Assembly (NCBI GenBank): GCA_934438135.1
Contig: CAKSBP010000028.1
Span: 1 to 48,924 of the forward strand
Source: an uncultured Clostridium sp.
GTDB lineage: Bacteria > Bacillota > Clostridia > Lachnospirales > Lachnospiraceae
Reading direction: 5' to 3'
DNA length: 48,924 nucleotides
The notes below the pieces were generated by a model. That model was not told the origin of the DNA. It saw nothing but the letters and a program-made list of their open reading frames with translations, and did no database searches. This document shows, piece after piece, positions 8,597 through 17,683 of the stretch (its first letter is position 1; every line of letters starts with the position of its first letter). The position numbers and the translations under genes are program-made.

Positions 8597-10094
8597 AAGA
8601 CCTTCATATTTTATCCGCAGCACTATTAATCCGGATAAATATGTGATTGATTATGATATTAATGACTTAGTAAAAAAACACACTCAGCCAAAGGACTGGC
8701 TGAATCATTTACATAATGACCTGCTGAAATTCTGGGACTGCAGCGATGCTATTACGATGGAATACAGCTTATTTCCAACTTTCCGTGGCAATCACGGACA
8801 GGTACTTAGTCCAGATGGAAAAGATTTACCTCCGGAAATCATAGAAGCCATAAAAGACCCAGAAACAAAAAATCTGATTGACTTAGAGCGTAATTATATC
8901 AAAATGCACTCTCGCCAGACCTATGCTTACGGTATTGCTTATCATATTACTGGGGAGGAAAAATACCTGCAGCTTTGCAAAAAAGGTGCATATTCTATGA
9001 TTCAGAATGCGAAGGATGATTCACACGGCCTGTTTACAAACCAGAACCGTATATCCGGTACCTGGGGCGATTCGCAGAAAGAACGGAATTCGCAGGAACT
9101 TGCTTACGGTCTTCTTGGTATCGGTATGTATTACTATCTGACACACGACCCGTATGCACTGCACACGATTTTAGAATGCAAAGAGTATATTTTCCGTAAT
9201 TATTTCAGCCGTGGAAAAGGCTATTTTACCTGGCTTCCAAGCGATATTGCTTCAAAAACCGTAGATATTAGTGCTCAACTGGATCAACTTTATGCTTACA
9301 TGCTTCTAGTCACTCCCGCTCTTCCAGAACCATATCAGACTCAGTGGAAATCCGACTTAAAAATGATTGTAAATATTCTTATTAAACGTTTTTACAGCGA
9401 ACGGTACGGATTTTTCTGGGGAAATGAATCCTCGGAAAAAAATCATTCTTTCGGCAACAGCCACACAGATTTTGGTCACTCTGTTAAAACATTCTGGCTA
9501 ATTTATCAGATCGGATGTTATTTAGACGAAACCAGCTTCATTAACTTCGCCCGTCCGAATATCGATGCAGTACTGGCAGATGCTTATGTTGCACCAGATA
9601 GAAATACGCCTGGAAGCTGGGGCAGACGCTACAACAAAGACGGTTCCTTTGATAACACAAAGGAATGGTGGCAGCTTGCCGAACTGGATCAGGCATGTGG
9701 AATTTTGAGTTTAAACGACCCGAGCTATCTCGCTTATTTAAATGAAACTTACAAATACTGGTTCCAGTTTATGATTGATAAGGAATATGGTGAAATCTGG
9801 CACATGGTAGATGGCGATACCAATGAGCCAATTTTAAAATATCCAAAGATACATCAGTGGAAAGCCTGTCATCACAGCTTTGAGCATTGTCTCTTTGGAT
9901 ATCTTATCAGCAGTCAGATAAAAAACTCTGATTTCATATTATATTATGCATTTACTGATAAAAGCGAAGTAAATTACAACCGAGTGCGTCCATATTTCTT
10001 TGACGCTTATATCAAAAAAACAGATATGGAATATTTCCATCAAATTGATGATGATACAAATAAGATTAAAGTAAAATTCAATTCTTTACATTAA
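8586..10094 (+). CDS. AGE-family sugar epimerase/isomerase-like protein
   Basis: About 502 residues, without a signal peptide. The (alpha/alpha)6-barrel pattern of the N-acylglucosamine 2-epimerase superfamily is visible: RNYIKMHSRQTYAYGIAY, WGDSQKERNSQELAYGLLGIGMYY, HTDFGHSVKTFWL and WKACHHSFEHCLFGYL. The last two carry His residues at positions like the catalytic histidines of cellobiose and mannose 2-epimerases. The start at 8586 is preferred over 8580 because AGGAGG (8574-8579) gives a 6-base spacing to it and none to 8580. It overlaps the end of the PfpI-like gene and is followed by a terminator. The substrate is unknown; the extra ~100 N-terminal residues differ from standard epimerases. 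Confidence 0.78.
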   Translation: MLNKRPSYFIRSTINPDKYVIDYDINDLVKKHTQPKDWLNHLHNDLLKFWDCSDAITMEYSLFPTFRGNHGQVLSPDGKDLPPEIIEAIKDPETKNLIDLERNYIKMHSRQTYAYGIAYHITGEEKYLQLCKKGAYSMIQNAKDDSHGLFTNQNRISGTWGDSQKERNSQELAYGLLGIGMYYYLTHDPYALHTILECKEYIFRNYFSRGKGYFTWLPSDIASKTVDISAQLDQLYAYMLLVTPALPEPYQTQWKSDLKMIVNILIKRFYSERYGFFWGNESSEKNHSFGNSHTDFGHSVKTFWLIYQIGCYLDETSFINFARPNIDAVLADAYVAPDRNTPGSWGRRYNKDGSFDNTKEWWQLAELDQACGILSLNDPSYLAYLNETYKYWFQFMIDKEYGEIWHMVDGDTNEPILKYPKIHQWKACHHSFEHCLFGYLISSQIKNSDFILYYAFTDKSEVNYNRVRPYFFDAYIKKTDMEYFHQIDDDTNKIKVKFNSLH

Positions 10095-10110
10095 CCGTTA
10101 TAATAACAGC

Positions 10111-10148
10111 AAAAAAGTCAGAGAATCTTTCTGCTCTCTGACTTTTTT
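10111..10148. terminator. Bidirectional terminator between convergent operons
   Basis: A perfect stem AAAAAAGTCAGAGA / TCTCTGACTTTTTT with a 10-base loop. It ends the AGE operon on the plus strand and can also end the DinB operon on the minus strand. Confidence 0.85.
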
Positions 10149-10226
10149 ATGGAACTTTTAAAATCAGCAAAATAATCTCCATTCCTTTGCCTATTTTTCT
10201 TAACATTGTTTTCATATCCATTTTCA

Positions 10227-10925
10227 TTATATCGTTCTAAAAAACTTTTTTCTCTTTCGTATCTCCTCCTTCCATTTTCCGCAGCTGTTTAAATGTAGAA
10301 CTACATGTCTGGTTGGGGGCATCAATAAAAGTCCAGCAACATCTTTCTTTCCCCAGAAATCTAACAGCCAGATGGAATCTTCCTGGTCGGTCACACCACC
10401 TTCCTGATGAATTCTCTCTAAATCTTCGCTTCTTACTTTTCTTCTCATATCTGTATCCGTAAGACGACTAACTATTTCTCTGGTGCGTCTACCGACTTCA
10501 TTTCGATAATTCAAAAGTTCTTTTATATTTACTTCCCCACTTAATCCCATGATTTCATCATCAGTAAGAGCATTACCAGTATCTTTTCTATGTATATGCA
10601 TCCGCGACATCCATTCTTCGTTAAAAACCTGTTCCCGGCCACCAACTAACACATTCATTGTTAAATCTTCAATTCTTGCAATATGCCAGATTACCCAGGC
10701 AATGGTTTCATCTTTGCTTCCAGGCATAATTCCATACTCCTTTCGGGTCAAATCCTGAAGCAGACGATCTGTTTCATTTTCTACTCCCCCTGCCATCGTA
10801 GATAAATGAAGTTTTTCATGTATGGAAAGAAATAACTCTTTCGCCTGTCCAACACATTCCTTTTTTCGAATTATCGTACTTAATTCTTTATGCCCTTCAC
10901 TAAATCCCTCACCAAAATATTTCAT
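10227..10925 (-). CDS. DinB-like four-helix protein
   Basis: A 232-residue cytoplasmic protein with the helical layout of the DinB/YfiT-like metal-binding superfamily. Candidate metal ligands are the His in WVIWHIARIEDL (about residue 81) and those in TRHVVLHLNSC (about 205-209). Members include thiol transferases and many uncharacterised proteins induced by stress. Followed on the same strand by nothing, and preceded by a thioesterase gene 14 bases upstream, so the two are probably one operon. Confidence 0.72.
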   Translation of the reverse strand: MKYFGEGFSEGHKELSTIIRKKECVGQAKELFLSIHEKLHLSTMAGGVENETDRLLQDLTRKEYGIMPGSKDETIAWVIWHIARIEDLTMNVLVGGREQVFNEEWMSRMHIHRKDTGNALTDDEIMGLSGEVNIKELLNYRNEVGRRTREIVSRLTDTDMRRKVRSEDLERIHQEGGVTDQEDSIWLLDFWGKKDVAGLLLMPPTRHVVLHLNSCGKWKEEIRKRKKFFRTI

Positions 10926-10939
10926 ATTACCTCTCTTTT

Positions 10940-11422
10940 CTATTTATACTCAAACAACTTTCTATCTCCAAGAGTATAATAAACTCCTGTAGCTGTCGCC
11001 ACCAGCTTTTCTTCTTTTCCTTCCATCCACGCTTCCGCATTTAAATACTGCATCGTCCGTCCCGCTTTCAATACTCGTGAGCGAATCATAAAACGCTCTC
11101 CTATACTTCCCGGGCTTAAATACGATATCTGCATGGAAACAGTCTGGGTCATGCTCTGCTTTCCGTAAAAATTTGCCAAAATCCCCATGGCATTATCAAA
11201 AGTCGAAGACATAAATCCGCCATGCAATGTACCATTGGGATTTCTCATCCATTCTACTGTCTTGTAAGCAGATAGATATGTTTTCTCTTTGATACTACAG
11301 GAAACAAAATCTGGCGTCAGCATTTCATTTATCGTTCCTTTCCCACGCTCTCGGAATATCTCTCCCATTTCTCTCAATATATGTTCCATATTTTCCTCGG
11401 TAAAGTACTTTTCGTCTCTCAT
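10940..11422 (-). CDS. PaaI-family hotdog thioesterase
   Basis: About 160 residues from the ATG at 11422, preceded by GAGGAG at a 7-base spacing. The longer reading frame to 11461 lacks an RBS and was not used. The hotdog fold is shown by NPNGTLHGGFMSSTFDNAMG, the conserved PaaI HGG motif plus the following Asp, and QTVSMQISYLSPGSIGERF. Such enzymes hydrolyse acyl-CoA thioesters. First gene of a pair with the DinB-like protein. Confidence 0.83.
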   Translation of the reverse strand: MRDEKYFTEENMEHILREMGEIFRERGKGTINEMLTPDFVSCSIKEKTYLSAYKTVEWMRNPNGTLHGGFMSSTFDNAMGILANFYGKQSMTQTVSMQISYLSPGSIGERFMIRSRVLKAGRTMQYLNAEAWMEGKEEKLVATATGVYYTLGDRKLFEYK

Positions 11423-11466
11423 TTCAATTCTCCTCTCTCTACACTCAATTGTAAAATACATCTATA

Positions 11467-11498
11467 ACACAAAAGGACGTAACCTTACGATTACGTCC
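11467..11498 (-). terminator. Terminator of tRNA-Ser
   Basis: GGACGTAA (11475-11482) pairs perfectly with TTACGTCC (11491-11498). On the minus strand the stem is followed by TTTTGT, 7 bases beyond the tRNA 3' end. Confidence 0.8.
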
Positions 11499-11505
11499 CG
11501 ACTAA

Positions 11506-11591
11506 CGGAGAGTGAGGGATTTGAACCCTCGCGGCAGTTACGCCCTAAAGCATTTCGAGTGCTCCCTCTTCGGCCTCTTGAGTAACTCTCC
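11506..11591 (-). tRNA. tRNA-Ser (anticodon CGA)
   Basis: An 86-nt class II tRNA. Acceptor GGAGAGT / ACTCTCC with discriminator G; anticodon loop CTCGAAA gives CGA, reading UCG; a long variable arm (GGGCG ... CCGC); T arm GAGGG-TTCAAAT-CCCTC. The 3' CCA is not encoded (the next bases are TTA) and must be added. Followed at once by a terminator. Confidence 0.95.
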
Positions 11592-11602
11592 ACAATGTAA
11601 AA

Positions 11603-12580
11603 TTACATGTTTTTCTGGCTGAACTGGATAATCAGAAGCTCTACAGCCATCTGTTCTTCCATCCGTCCCGTCTTCACCTTTTCCTCCATATCAACACATA
11701 CTCGTAATCCATTCAACAGTCCCTGCCTAGTGAAATTCCCAGCCTGCGATACATATTTCCCAACTGCAAATGGCGGTACACCTGCTTTTTTCGCAATTTC
11801 AGACTTATTCTGTCCGGAAAGCTCCTTTATCTGAAGCAGTATGTTAAAATGTCTGGTGATTAAAAACAGAATGGATAAAGGCTTTTCCCTTAAGGTAAGC
11901 AGATCATAATATAAATCCATCGCCTGCTGCTGTCGTTTCGAAGCAATCGCATCAATCATCTGGAAGATCTGACTCGATACCTGTGTAGTACACACCGCAT
12001 CAATATCATCCTTCGTCACAATATCACTGTCCATATCGTAGCAAACCAGCTTCTCGATCTCCTGCTCCATGCCATCCATTCCCATTCCACACTTGTCCAT
12101 GAAATACTTAAGCGTATCCTTCGTAATCTTCTTACCAGAGTTACGAAGAAGAGATACAATCCAAAGCTCCAGATTATGTTCATCCATCCCATTCATCTCA
12201 GAAATGGTTCCCATATCCTTCACCGCTTTATAAAGGCGGTTCCGCTTATCAACTTCACTCTCTACAAAAACAAAGTACGTAGTTTCCGGCACATGCTTCA
12301 TATAATCTGCCAAATCGGTCTGACTCTTAAACCAGCCGCTGTTCTCAATTAAAATCAGCCTGCGCTCACTAAAAAACGGTAATGTCTCGGCAATCTGAAT
12401 GACTTCCTGAGGGTCAGCTGACTTTCCTTCAAAATGAGAAAAGTTCATCGTTTCCTCCCTGCCGACAATCGCATCTTTAAGCTTATTCTTGTACAGCTTC
12501 TTCAAATAGTTCTCTGTACCGTACAGTAAATAACAATGTGTGAATTCATTTTTCTTAATATGCTCTTTAATCGTCTGCAT
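11603..12580 (-). CDS. holA: DNA polymerase III delta subunit
   Basis: A 325-residue clamp-loader subunit that opens the beta sliding clamp. It begins with THCYLLYGTENYLKKLYKNKL, the degenerate P-loop region typical of HolA, continues with the AAA+ lid (PETTYFVFVESEVDKRNRLYK), then the C-terminal collar domain (LLTLREKPLSILFLITRHFN, AKKAGVPPFAVGKYVSQA). Length fits the family. It lies downstream of comEC, an order common in Firmicutes (comEC then holA), with a 95-base gap holding a long-loop hairpin. Confidence 0.93.
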   Translation of the reverse strand: MQTIKEHIKKNEFTHCYLLYGTENYLKKLYKNKLKDAIVGREETMNFSHFEGKSADPQEVIQIAETLPFFSERRLILIENSGWFKSQTDLADYMKHVPETTYFVFVESEVDKRNRLYKAVKDMGTISEMNGMDEHNLELWIVSLLRNSGKKITKDTLKYFMDKCGMGMDGMEQEIEKLVCYDMDSDIVTKDDIDAVCTTQVSSQIFQMIDAIASKRQQQAMDLYYDLLTLREKPLSILFLITRHFNILLQIKELSGQNKSEIAKKAGVPPFAVGKYVSQAGNFTRQGLLNGLRVCVDMEEKVKTGRMEEQMAVELLIIQFSQKNM

Positions 12581-12675
12581 AAAGTACTCCTTCTAACCTG
12601 AACCAATCAAAACACCTTTTCTATTTTACTAGGTTCAGGCAGAAGTTTCAAGTGAAAAATGAAAAAAACTTTTAT

Positions 12676-15093
12676 TTATTTCAAAAACTGCTGAATACTT
12701 GCCCTTTGATTCTGAAATAATATTGTAACTGCTCCATAATCCATCGTCTTTCTAACCTGGCTTTCCACCGCCGCCAGCCGTTCCAGAGTTTCCCGATGAG
12801 GATGTCCATAACGGTTTTTATATCCGGCAGAAATTATGGTCAGTTTCGGTCGGATACGAGCAAGCCATTCCGCAGAATTGGTATACTTAGAGCCATGGTG
12901 AGCGGCTTTTAAAATGTCATATTCCTTCCGGTGTAACACCCCCGCCTCCAACATACTGTTTTCTCCATCTACTCCCACATCTCCTGTTAAAAGCATGCTA
13001 AACTTTCCATACAGCACTTCCAATACCATCGAATAATCATTTTCCGTCTCAGCATAAAAATCTGGATACGGATGCAGACAGGTAACTGCTAGTTTTCCTG
13101 CATGAAAATTCTGTCCCTTTTCCAGATAAAGAACCTTGGTACCAACTTCTTTTGCCTGCTGTGACATTGTAATAAGTTTTTCATCTATAAAGCTGGTCTT
13201 CGGAAGAACTATACAATTAATCCGCACATTTCCTGGCTCTTTCGCACCTTTTAGAATCTCCTGTATGCCACTGATATGATCTGTATCCATATGAGATAAA
13301 AAGCAGTAATCTAGTTCCTTAATTCCTTTGGACAATAAAAACGGCTGTATGCGATATATCCCTACTGCACTTTCGTCTGTACTCCCTCCATCCATCATAA
13401 GGTGCAGTCCAGACTCTGTCTGCATATAAATACAGTCACCCTGTCCGATATCCAGAAATGTAACTTCCATCCCTTTCTCTGGTACATGCCAGAATAAGCA
13501 AAAACAAGCTGCCAGAAGTAAAACAGACAATCTTTTCTTTTTATATATTTTTACAGAAAACGTAAATACAAGAATCAGAATATAAAAAAAGAATACCTGC
13601 CATCCTTTTGGCCTTCCTGTAATCTGCATATTATATGGAATATTATGAAATAGACAGCATAAAACCTGGTAAAAGAAAAGAATATAGTGAACACCTCCAG
13701 CAAAAAGACTGGCAAGCGGCAGAAAGAAACATCCAGTAAGAGCAATAAGAAGTGCTAAAATCATTAAAAGAGACGTAAACGGCAGAACCAGCAGGTTCAG
13801 AAATGGCGACAAAACAGGAAATTCAAAGTAAAACCACATCAATACCGGTAGAGTAATCAACTGGATTGCCGAACTGGCCAGAAGTGCCTTTCCTATTTTT
13901 CTTCCAAGCTTCCAGAAAACTACCGACAAACTGAATGCCTCCATCTTTTCTTTATACTCCATTTGTTTTGTCAAAGGTTCCATCCATTCTGCTAAAAATT
14001 CATGACAAGCCGGATAAAACCACACCGCACTAATAACGGCTAAAAAAGAAAGCTGAAATCCACATTGAAAGAGCTGAAATGGCTGCTGGCATAAAATCAG
14101 AAAACCACTCAATGCGATTGCTGACATAGAATCATACGTCCTGCTTACCAGAACAGCTGTCAAAGACAGCACCATCATTACAACTGCACGATTTGTGGAT
14201 ACGCTGAATCCCGTTAAGATTCCATAAAGATAAATCAAAAGAATACAGAGAACAGAAGCCAGATTATGATGTATTCCAGCCTTTTTCAGAAGAGAAAACA
14301 AGAGAAGTCCTATCATAGAAATATGTAAACCGGAAATCGCAAGAATATGCGAAATGCCTGCCTTTTGATAAAGAGTTTTAATATCCGCATCTAAAGCACT
14401 TTTATCCCCTAGCACCATTGCCTTTAAGATCGCTCCATCCGACTCTGTTAACACCGCATCGTAAACTAAAGTCACTCTCTTTTTTATTTTTGCAATTCCT
14501 ATGTAAATTAGATTTTTTGTTATCACTCGATTTATTATGATACCCTTTTGTAACTTGTAGTATATATTTTTCGCCTGATAAGACAAATACTCATCATAAT
14601 TTCCTGGATTACGAGCTCGTTCACATAAGGATAATTTCCCCTGTATTGTAAGCAGGTCTCCATTATAAAGTGGGGTAAAATCTTTATCTTTATAAACCAG
14701 CCAGGAAATCATCGTTTTCTCTTTTCCTTCCGGCAGAATCTGGACTTGTTTTAAGTAAACTTCCTGATACGTTGCTTTTTCCGACAACTTTGCAACCTCT
14801 CCCCAAACGGTTACTAAGAGTTCTTCCCTTGGCTGCAGTTTCAATTTTTCCTGGGTTATCTGTGAAAAGGTAAGAAAACACCCAATACCAAATGCAACAG
14901 GAAACCATAAAATACATTTATCCTGAGATGTAAATTTAGAATACTTCACCTTTAGAAAAGAATAAAAAAGAATAGAAAATAAGAAAAAAAACAGAATTAA
15001 TAGAATAATCTGAAATTTCGAACATATATATTTATTAGAGGCTATTCCTAACATAAAAGGACAAAATAGCCAGAACAAAGGTCTTTTGACCAA
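12676..15093 (-). CDS. comEC: ComEC/Rec2 DNA-uptake channel
   Basis: About 805 residues. N-terminal membrane helices and an OB-like DUF4131 domain (to about 200) are followed by the Competence domain (ILAISGLHISMIGLLLF, helices to about 510). The C-terminal metallo-beta-lactamase domain (about 540-780) has DGGSTDES, SHMDTDHISG, LTGDVG and AAHHGSKY. The protein moves single-stranded DNA across the membrane and may degrade the second strand. A TTG at 15093, 6 bases after GGGAGG, is a better start than the ATG at 15099, which is 1 base from it. Apparently intact. Confidence 0.93.
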   Translation of the reverse strand: MVKRPLFWLFCPFMLGIASNKYICSKFQIILLILFFFLFSILFYSFLKVKYSKFTSQDKCILWFPVAFGIGCFLTFSQITQEKLKLQPREELLVTVWGEVAKLSEKATYQEVYLKQVQILPEGKEKTMISWLVYKDKDFTPLYNGDLLTIQGKLSLCERARNPGNYDEYLSYQAKNIYYKLQKGIIINRVITKNLIYIGIAKIKKRVTLVYDAVLTESDGAILKAMVLGDKSALDADIKTLYQKAGISHILAISGLHISMIGLLLFSLLKKAGIHHNLASVLCILLIYLYGILTGFSVSTNRAVVMMVLSLTAVLVSRTYDSMSAIALSGFLILCQQPFQLFQCGFQLSFLAVISAVWFYPACHEFLAEWMEPLTKQMEYKEKMEAFSLSVVFWKLGRKIGKALLASSAIQLITLPVLMWFYFEFPVLSPFLNLLVLPFTSLLMILALLIALTGCFFLPLASLFAGGVHYILFFYQVLCCLFHNIPYNMQITGRPKGWQVFFFYILILVFTFSVKIYKKKRLSVLLLAACFCLFWHVPEKGMEVTFLDIGQGDCIYMQTESGLHLMMDGGSTDESAVGIYRIQPFLLSKGIKELDYCFLSHMDTDHISGIQEILKGAKEPGNVRINCIVLPKTSFIDEKLITMSQQAKEVGTKVLYLEKGQNFHAGKLAVTCLHPYPDFYAETENDYSMVLEVLYGKFSMLLTGDVGVDGENSMLEAGVLHRKEYDILKAAHHGSKYTNSAEWLARIRPKLTIISAGYKNRYGHPHRETLERLAAVESQVRKTMDYGAVTILFQNQRASIQQFLK

Positions 15094-15112
15094 AGACATA
15101 CCTCCCTGTAAG

Positions 15113-15145
15113 AAATCTGCCGTCCATTTCCCTGACGGCAGATTT
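15113..15145. terminator. Hairpin between the GerMN gene and comEC
   Basis: AAATCTGCCGTC (15113-15124) pairs with GACGGCAGATTT (15134-15145). On the plus strand a T-rich tail follows. On the minus strand, the direction of the genes, the tail is weak (TTTCTTAC), so it may only attenuate transcription into comEC. Confidence 0.55.
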
Positions 15146-15158
15146 TATTTTTATATTT

Positions 15159-16112
15159 TTATGAATTGGTCTGCACCACATCCAGATTTCGTTCAAACAA
15201 TACATCAAACGGTACCTTTTCCCGGTACATTGCAACAGTTTTCCCATCAATCAGAAACTGCACCTTATTTACTGCTGACAATTCGCATAGGGAATTTACA
15301 ACGGAGTAAATGGCCACTTCATTTGAAACATCTGCTCTTTTATCCAAAAAATCTTTATTCAGGTAAACATAGCAGACACCTTCTCTAACGGATGTTTTAC
15401 TTACTTTTGTTCCGTCAGGAATCGTCTTGCGGACGGACTTTTTATCAATTTTTTCAATGTCATCTGGTCCCGCAATAAGGCGTTCTAGAACCAGCTGTTC
15501 CAAGGATACCGTCCCATCATATCTTACTGTGACAGGAATTTCTACTAGTTTGGTACCATCCTCATTGGAAAAATACAGATTCATTTTTACATCCTGATAG
15601 AAATTCGTCTTGCCGCCGGTATTGTCAATAAAATCATCTGATGTTTGGAATCCTACCGCCTTATCTGTAGATTCCATCAACGGCTGATCAGCAACATAAA
15701 ATTCTACGCTGCCAACTCCATTAATCTGACAAAGTGTTTTCACCACTGCTGCCCGATATAGAATTTCATTAATACCATGCAGTGTCGAATAGGCTGAATT
15801 ATAATGAAGAGTAAGCTGTTCATTATCTCCCAGATTAATTGATGTTACCTGTATCTTATCTGATTTAATTTTTTTATATTTTAACGACTCCGGCTCTTTG
15901 TCCATATCGGTCAGCAGCTCATAAACCAGTTCTTCCTTTGTTCTGCTGTGGGCATAATATGCCACTCCCACCAGCTCTGTTCCATCATTATTGCTAAAAT
16001 AAACCTGATACTTAACCCCATCTTCTTTCCCATTCTTCTTTTTACATCCAATCAGAGAAAGCATTCCTACGAAGGCCAATAATAGAAGCAGAAGATATTT
16101 TTTTCGTTTCAT
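15159..16112 (-). CDS. GerMN-domain lipoprotein (LpqB/GerM-like)
   Basis: About 317 residues. A lipoprotein signal peptide ends in LSLIGCKKK, so the cysteine is lipidated outside the membrane. Two GerMN repeats follow: about 40-145 (VYFSNNDGTELV ... EFYVADQPL) and 175-300 (LYFSNEDGTKLV ... VQFLIDGK). The start is the ATG at 16112: an upstream TTG at 16133 would place the AGGAGG inside the gene. Directly follows the histidine kinase gene (13 bases). GerMN lipoproteins next to sensor kinases recall LpqB beside MtrAB in actinobacteria, where the lipoprotein modulates the kinase; a similar role here is inference. Confidence 0.82.
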   Translation of the reverse strand: MKRKKYLLLLLLAFVGMLSLIGCKKKNGKEDGVKYQVYFSNNDGTELVGVAYYAHSRTKEELVYELLTDMDKEPESLKYKKIKSDKIQVTSINLGDNEQLTLHYNSAYSTLHGINEILYRAAVVKTLCQINGVGSVEFYVADQPLMESTDKAVGFQTSDDFIDNTGGKTNFYQDVKMNLYFSNEDGTKLVEIPVTVRYDGTVSLEQLVLERLIAGPDDIEKIDKKSVRKTIPDGTKVSKTSVREGVCYVYLNKDFLDKRADVSNEVAIYSVVNSLCELSAVNKVQFLIDGKTVAMYREKVPFDVLFERNLDVVQTNS

Positions 16113-16125
16113 TTTTATCAACCTC

Positions 16126-17598
16126 CTATGCAATATAAGTTAACGGGATACGAACGGTAAACGTAGAACCTTCCCGTTCTTTACTGTAGACTTTAATCGC
16201 ACCACGATGCATCAGTACGGCATTTCTGGTAATAGAAAGTCCCAGTCCAGTACCACCTGTTTCACGGGAACGTGCCTTATCCACACGATAAAAACGTTCA
16301 AAAATAGAATCCTGTGCATCTTCTGGAATTCCAACGCCACAATCTGCTACTTTCAAATAGAAAAACTTATGATCTGCATTTAAGGTAACATGAACCCAGC
16401 CACCATCGCAGTTATATTTAATTGCATTTTCAATCAGATTGTTAATCACCAGAGACAGCTTGACTTCGTCAACTTCTGCCATAACTGGACGGAATGTCTC
16501 AAATACCAGTTCAATATTCCGCTTATCCGCAATCGGCTGAAGGCGTTTCATAATCTGCTCTACCAGTTCATTAATATTCAATGTGGAAATATTCATTTCT
16601 CCCTGTGTTTTATCCAATTTTACAAGGGATAACAAATCGTTTACAATCTTATTCTCACGTTCTACTTCTTCTGTAATATCCACCAGGAATTCCCGATACA
16701 ATTCATTTGGTACATCTTCCTGACTCAAAAGAGAATCGGAAAGCACTTTAATCGATGTAATTGGTGTTTTTAACTCATGAGATACGTTGGATACGAATTC
16801 CTGTCGACTGTCCTCTAATTTTTGAAGCCTTACCAGCATATGATTGAAAGAATCTGAAATGGTTTCCATTTCTTTTACACCCTTAAATTCAATCTTCTCA
16901 TCCATATAGCCGTTGGACCAGCGGTCAAAAGAATTTGTCATCTGCTTCAGCGGTTTTAACATAAATCCAGAATACAAAATGGAAATAACAACAACCAGAA
17001 TGGCAAGTACCAGAATAATCAGCATAGCACGCTCTTTCATTTCCCCATATACCGTATGAATATCTTCAATGGAAAAACTGGTAATAATACCACCTGCAAT
17101 CTCTCTGGAATCAGAATTTACCACTGGACAGGTCAATTCAATATACTGATTATTTTCATCAATATATCTGCTCTCCGTCCCTTGAATACTTTTCACTGCT
17201 TCCTCAGAAATGAGCGTTTTTCCTTCTTCCAGACCATACGTATCATGAATTACTTTCAATCCACTGTTCACAACAATAATCCGTCCGCCATAAATATCTG
17301 CCACTTGTGAAATCTCTGTCTTCACGCTGTCAACATCCGTACTGTCTGTACCCAGAAAAAATCCGGACGAAATCAGGAGATTGGAAATGATATTTACATT
17401 ATGCGTTAAATCTACAATTTTCTGCTGCTTAGCCCTGGACTCATACGTATTAATTACAAACTGAGACAACACCACCATTGGAAGAATTCCTATCAGAATA
17501 CACACTACAATCAGCTGCAGACGCATACTCTGAAATATCTTTAAGGATTCTTTTACTTTTTTTAAAATAACATACCACCGCCTTTTATCACACTGCAC
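16126..17598 (-). CDS. Membrane sensor histidine kinase (HAMP, HisKA, HATPase)
   Basis: Up to 490 residues. TM1 (about 25-47), an extracellular sensing region (48-185), TM2 (190-210), HAMP (210-265), HisKA with phospho-acceptor His in SNVSHELKTPITS, and HATPase_c with NNLIENAIKYN, DCGVGIP and GGTGLGLSI. WalK/PhoR-like architecture but without a PAS domain. Partner of the response regulator encoded upstream. The start is uncertain: GTG at 17598 has no clear RBS, while AAGGCGG about 20 bases further is not followed by a standard start codon until the ATG at codon 25. A terminator hairpin lies immediately before the gene. Confidence 0.87.
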   Translation of the reverse strand: MQCDKRRWYVILKKVKESLKIFQSMRLQLIVVCILIGILPMVVLSQFVINTYESRAKQQKIVDLTHNVNIISNLLISSGFFLGTDSTDVDSVKTEISQVADIYGGRIIVVNSGLKVIHDTYGLEEGKTLISEEAVKSIQGTESRYIDENNQYIELTCPVVNSDSREIAGGIITSFSIEDIHTVYGEMKERAMLIILVLAILVVVISILYSGFMLKPLKQMTNSFDRWSNGYMDEKIEFKGVKEMETISDSFNHMLVRLQKLEDSRQEFVSNVSHELKTPITSIKVLSDSLLSQEDVPNELYREFLVDITEEVERENKIVNDLLSLVKLDKTQGEMNISTLNINELVEQIMKRLQPIADKRNIELVFETFRPVMAEVDEVKLSLVINNLIENAIKYNCDGGWVHVTLNADHKFFYLKVADCGVGIPEDAQDSIFERFYRVDKARSRETGGTGLGLSITRNAVLMHRGAIKVYSKEREGSTFTVRIPLTYIA

Positions 17599-17600
17599 CC

Positions 17601-17645
17601 AAAAAGAAGCCCCAGGAAAACCTTTCTCCTGGAACCTTCTCTTCT
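17601..17645 (-). terminator. Terminator hairpin between response regulator and kinase genes
   Basis: On the minus strand GAAG-GTT-CCAGGA pairs with TCCTGG-GG-CTTC (small internal loop), followed by TTTTT at 17601-17605. It lies 3 bases before the kinase GTG. It would limit transcription of the kinase, GerMN and comEC genes relative to comEA and the regulator. Confidence 0.7.
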
Positions 17646-17683
17646 TAAGCTTTCTCTTTTTCTCGAACTAAGCTCTTGTATTC

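Noticed and set aside
12581..12675. CCTGAACC / GGTTCAGG hairpin between comEC and holA as a terminator
   Set aside because: The loop is about 26 bases and no T tract follows, so termination is unlikely; it may only be a weak mRNA structure.
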